Shown here in pieces: positions 6,279 to 7,392 of a stretch of 7,392 bases of DNA. The notes beneath the pieces were generated by a model that ran no database searches, had not been told where the DNA came from, and saw nothing but the letters and a program-made list of their open reading frames with translations. How positions within the stretch are numbered: position 1 is the first letter of the stretch; the number at the start of each line of letters is the position of its first letter. The position numbers were made by a program, and so were the translations under genes. The stretch is from Alistipes sp. (lineage in GTDB: Bacteria > Bacteroidota > Bacteroidia > Bacteroidales > Rikenellaceae), in assembly GCA_031285485.1 (NCBI GenBank), contig JAITWC010000135.1, positions 1-7,392 of the forward strand. Direction: 5' to 3'.

Positions 6279-6286
6279 CAAAGATA
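6279..6286 (-). promoter_or_regulatory. -7 box of the acpP-fabF-rnc-radC cluster
   Basis: The minus strand reads TATCTTTG, a perfect TAnnTTTG match, 66 nt upstream of the acpP ATG. Transcription would start near 6272, giving a leader of about 60 nt that is strongly AT-rich. No clear TTTG -33 element is seen at the expected 6306-6313. Confidence 0.55.
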
Positions 6287-6299
6287 ACGTTTTTCACAT

Positions 6300-6307
6300 T
6301 ACTTTTG
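6300..6307 (+). promoter_or_regulatory. Candidate -7 box of purN
   Basis: TACTTTTG fits TAnnTTTG. A TTG at 6273-6275 could be the -33 element, with a slightly long spacer of 24 nt. Transcription would start near 6314 and give a leader of about 60 nt that contains the hairpin at 6328-6349. Confidence 0.4.
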
Positions 6308-6327
6308 GCATGTGATTGGTTTTTTTT

Positions 6328-6349
6328 GCCCCAGCGACCATTGCGGGGC
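6328..6349 (+). promoter_or_regulatory. Hairpin in the purN leader
   Basis: GCCCC at 6328-6332 pairs with GGGGC at 6345-6349, with an inner GC/GC step across a bulged A and a 7-nt loop. A run of eight T lies just before it, not after it, on the plus strand, so it is not a plus-strand terminator. Its role is unknown; it begins only about 14 nt after the predicted start of transcription. Confidence 0.35.
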
Positions 6350-6373
6350 GTTAAATTACTGACATAAAGAGAG

Positions 6374-6943
6374 ATGACTAAGATAGCGATACTTGCGTCG
6401 GGCGCCGGTTCCAACGCCGAGAAGATAATGGAACATTTTGCGGACAGCCCCATTGCTCGGGTCGTTCTGTTGGTATCGGACAATCCCGAGGCGGGAGCTT
6501 TGGGGCGCGCACGCCGTTTCGGGGTTCCTACGGCGGTCTTTTACCGCGCCGAATTTGCCAACGGGACGGCGCCTTTGGCGGCTCTGCGCGCGACGGGTGT
6601 CGACTATCTGGTGCTGGCTGGTTTTTTGCGGCTTGTACCTCTTAGTATAATCGAGGCGTGGCGCGACCGCATCGTCAACATCCACCCGGCGCTGCTGCCC
6701 AAGTATGGAGGCAAGGGCATGTATGGCGACAATGTTCACAGGGCAGTGATAGCGGCTGGCGAGAGTGAGAGCGGCATCACGATACACCGCGTCGATGAGC
6801 GCTACGACGAGGGGGCGGTGATCGCACAGTTCCGCTGCCCCGTCAATCCCGGCGACACCCCCGAGACCCTCGCGACAAAGATACACGCCCTTGAGCACCG
6901 CCACTTCTCCGCCATCATAGAACGAGATATAATCGGATTGTGA
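6374..6943 (+). CDS. purN: Phosphoribosylglycinamide formyltransferase (GART)
   Basis: The 189-residue enzyme transfers a formyl group from 10-formyltetrahydrofolate to glycinamide ribonucleotide, the third step of de novo purine synthesis, in the cytosol. The N-terminal ILASGAGSNAEKI is the phosphate-binding loop of the family. DYLVLAGFLRLVP lies near residues 77-89. The catalytic set is Asn102 and His104 in VNIHPALLPKYGGKGMYG plus Asp145 in RYDEGAVIAQ, and SGITIH precedes it as expected. Length and motifs are normal for the short bacterial form. ATG at 6374 directly follows AAAGAGAG. It diverges from acpP, an arrangement I recall as frequent in Bacteroidota. Nothing intact follows it in this window. 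Confidence 0.95.
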   Translation: MTKIAILASGAGSNAEKIMEHFADSPIARVVLLVSDNPEAGALGRARRFGVPTAVFYRAEFANGTAPLAALRATGVDYLVLAGFLRLVPLSIIEAWRDRIVNIHPALLPKYGGKGMYGDNVHRAVIAAGESESGITIHRVDERYDEGAVIAQFRCPVNPGDTPETLATKIHALEHRHFSAIIERDIIGL

Positions 6944-6982
6944 TTTTTACGTTATGTGAGATATCCGATAAAAACCAACTGT

Positions 6983-7142
6983 ATGCGATCACCTTTTTCT
7001 TCTCTTTGCCCTATTGCCCGTCGTTGTCCACGCCCAAGCCCCGATAACCGGAAGGGTGGTCGACTCGGAGAGCGACGTTCCCGTTCCTTACGCGGCTATT
7101 GCAGTTATAAGGAAAGAGTGTCGGCCTGATTTCCGATCGTGA
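6983..7142 (+). pseudogene. Truncated start of a carboxypeptidase-regulatory-like surface protein
   Basis: In one frame the sequence reads HLFLLFALLPVVVHAQAP then ITGRVVDSESDVPVPYAAI. That is a signal peptide ending in HAQA followed by the first strands of a carboxypeptidase D regulatory-like domain, the usual N-terminus of TonB-dependent receptors and related outer-membrane proteins in Bacteroidota. The frame has no start codon of its own. ATG at 6983 is one frame off, and removing one base near 6992-6998 would give MRSLFLLFALLP, so a single-base frameshift is likely. Homology ends around the codons for IRKEC and the frame stops at 7140-7142, so the plug, barrel or any other domain is missing. 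It is probably the scar of a large deletion. Whether the parent was a TonB receptor or another protein with this domain cannot be told. Confidence 0.7.
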
Positions 7143-7267
7143 TGATCGCGTTGATTATGGGAGCGGGGTCGGCGTGGCTGCTCCTGCGACCGGAAGATTT
7201 TAAGAGAGGAAGCCTGCCGCTTTTAACCTCGATAACCGGATTCATCGACGTGTTGTTTGTGGGCTAA
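7142..7267 (+). pseudogene. Short hydrophobic frame, probable tail of a lost membrane protein
   Basis: ATG at 7142 overlaps the stop of the preceding remnant (TGATG) and opens 41 codons to TAA at 7265-7267. The peptide has one plausible membrane segment (IALIMGAGSAWLLL), then RPEDFKRGSLPLL and a second apolar stretch (SITGFIDVLFVG). I do not recognise the family. The frame is open a little upstream of the ATG, back to a stop at 7127-7129. The combination of a membrane helix with an ordinary-looking cytosolic loop suggests the 3' end of a larger membrane-protein gene joined to the upstream remnant by deletion. A genuine small membrane protein is the alternative. Confidence 0.35.
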
Positions 7268-7294
7268 GCATCGGTGGAGTTCCTAACTTAGCCC
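7261..7294. repeat. Inverted repeat at the edge of the right IS
   Basis: GGGCTAAG at 7261-7268 is complementary to CTTAGCCC at 7287-7294, with an 18-nt loop. It overlaps the stop of the hydrophobic frame and is not followed by a T-run in either direction, so it is a poor terminator. The left end of the insertion sequence probably lies in or near it. Confidence 0.4.
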
Positions 7295-7300
7295 GCATAA

Positions 7301-7329
7301 AAAGTTAAGCCAAAACAAAACTTAACTTT
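7301..7329. repeat. Hairpin over the right transposase promoter
   Basis: AAAGTTAAG at 7301-7309 pairs perfectly with CTTAACTTT at 7321-7329 around an 11-nt A-rich loop. The right arm covers most of the TAACTTTG -7 box. Confidence 0.55.
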
Positions 7330-7330
7330 G
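7323..7330 (+). promoter_or_regulatory. -7 box of the right transposase
   Basis: TAACTTTG fits TAnnTTTG and ends 4 nt before the transposase ATG, the same spacing as at the left transposase. No matching -33 element is seen. Confidence 0.45.
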
Positions 7331-7334
7331 GGCA

Positions 7335-7392
7335 ATGGAAAAGAGTATTGAAAAAAGGAATTACGATCGTGCGTTCAAGGAGCGCGCGGTGA
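7335..7392 (+). CDS. Start of an IS3-type transposase (OrfA), cut by the window edge
   Basis: From ATG at 7335 nineteen codons are open to the window edge. The peptide includes RNYDRAFKERAV, which fits the opening of the helix-turn-helix DNA-binding subunit (OrfA) of IS3-family elements, where 'Y...FK..AV.L' is typical. The partner with the DDE domain would lie beyond the window. Because so little is visible, a related HTH transposase cannot be excluded. Confidence 0.6.
   Translation, partial: MEKSIEKRNYDRAFKERAV

Noticed and set aside
1..7392. A CRISPR array, toxin-antitoxin pair or defence system
   Set aside because: There are no regularly spaced direct repeats, and every intact reading frame is accounted for by a core gene. 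RadC-like proteins sometimes travel with mobile elements, but this copy is overlapped with rnc and looks chromosomal.

Overview
The window reads as chromosome of a Bacteroidota bacterium, most likely of the order Bacteroidales. The evidence is the promoter style (several TAnnTTTG -7 boxes at sensible positions), starts that mostly lack Shine-Dalgarno sites, a DUF4837-type lipoprotein found only in this phylum, Bacteroides-style tyrosine recombinases, and the acpP-fabF-rnc order with a divergent purN. The core genes are clearly GC-rich, which would fit an Alistipes-like (Rikenellaceae) genome better than Bacteroides; the genus is inference only.

Layout. Positions 1-1608 are a mobile-element graveyard on the minus strand: the first 24 codons of an IS transposase (1-72), a hairpin-rich non-coding stretch (73-307), an N-terminal remnant of one tyrosine recombinase (about 308-640), and a second, inactivated tyrosine recombinase (about 637-1608) with a frameshift, a large internal deletion and Cys in place of the catalytic Tyr. 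Positions 1609-2163 hold no convincing gene, but do hold a 14-bp inverted repeat pair 186 bp apart, a one-helical-turn direct repeat and two promoter boxes.

Positions 2164-6943 are intact core genes. A DUF4837 lipoprotein gene runs on the plus strand and meets a minus-strand cluster tail to tail. The cluster is acpP (acyl carrier protein), fabF (3-oxoacyl-ACP synthase II), rnc (RNase III) and radC (JAMM-domain protein). fabF/rnc and rnc/radC overlap by 1 and 4 nt, radC starts with TTG, and radC and the lipoprotein gene share a CTAG tetranucleotide as both stop codons. purN (GAR transformylase) diverges from acpP across a 161-bp region where the two candidate promoters interleave.

Positions 6944-7392 are again scar tissue: the frameshifted signal peptide and start of a carboxypeptidase-regulatory-like (TonB-receptor-type) surface protein, a short hydrophobic reading frame overlapping its stop, and the start of an IS3-type transposase that runs off the window.

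Functionally, acpP and fabF serve type II fatty acid elongation, rnc serves RNA processing, purN serves de novo purine synthesis, and radC and the DUF4837 lipoprotein have no settled role. I see no CRISPR array, tRNA, rRNA or defence system. I do not see a convincing new system; the points of interest are the compact gene junctions, the recombinase decay, and unexplained inverted repeats in the flanks.
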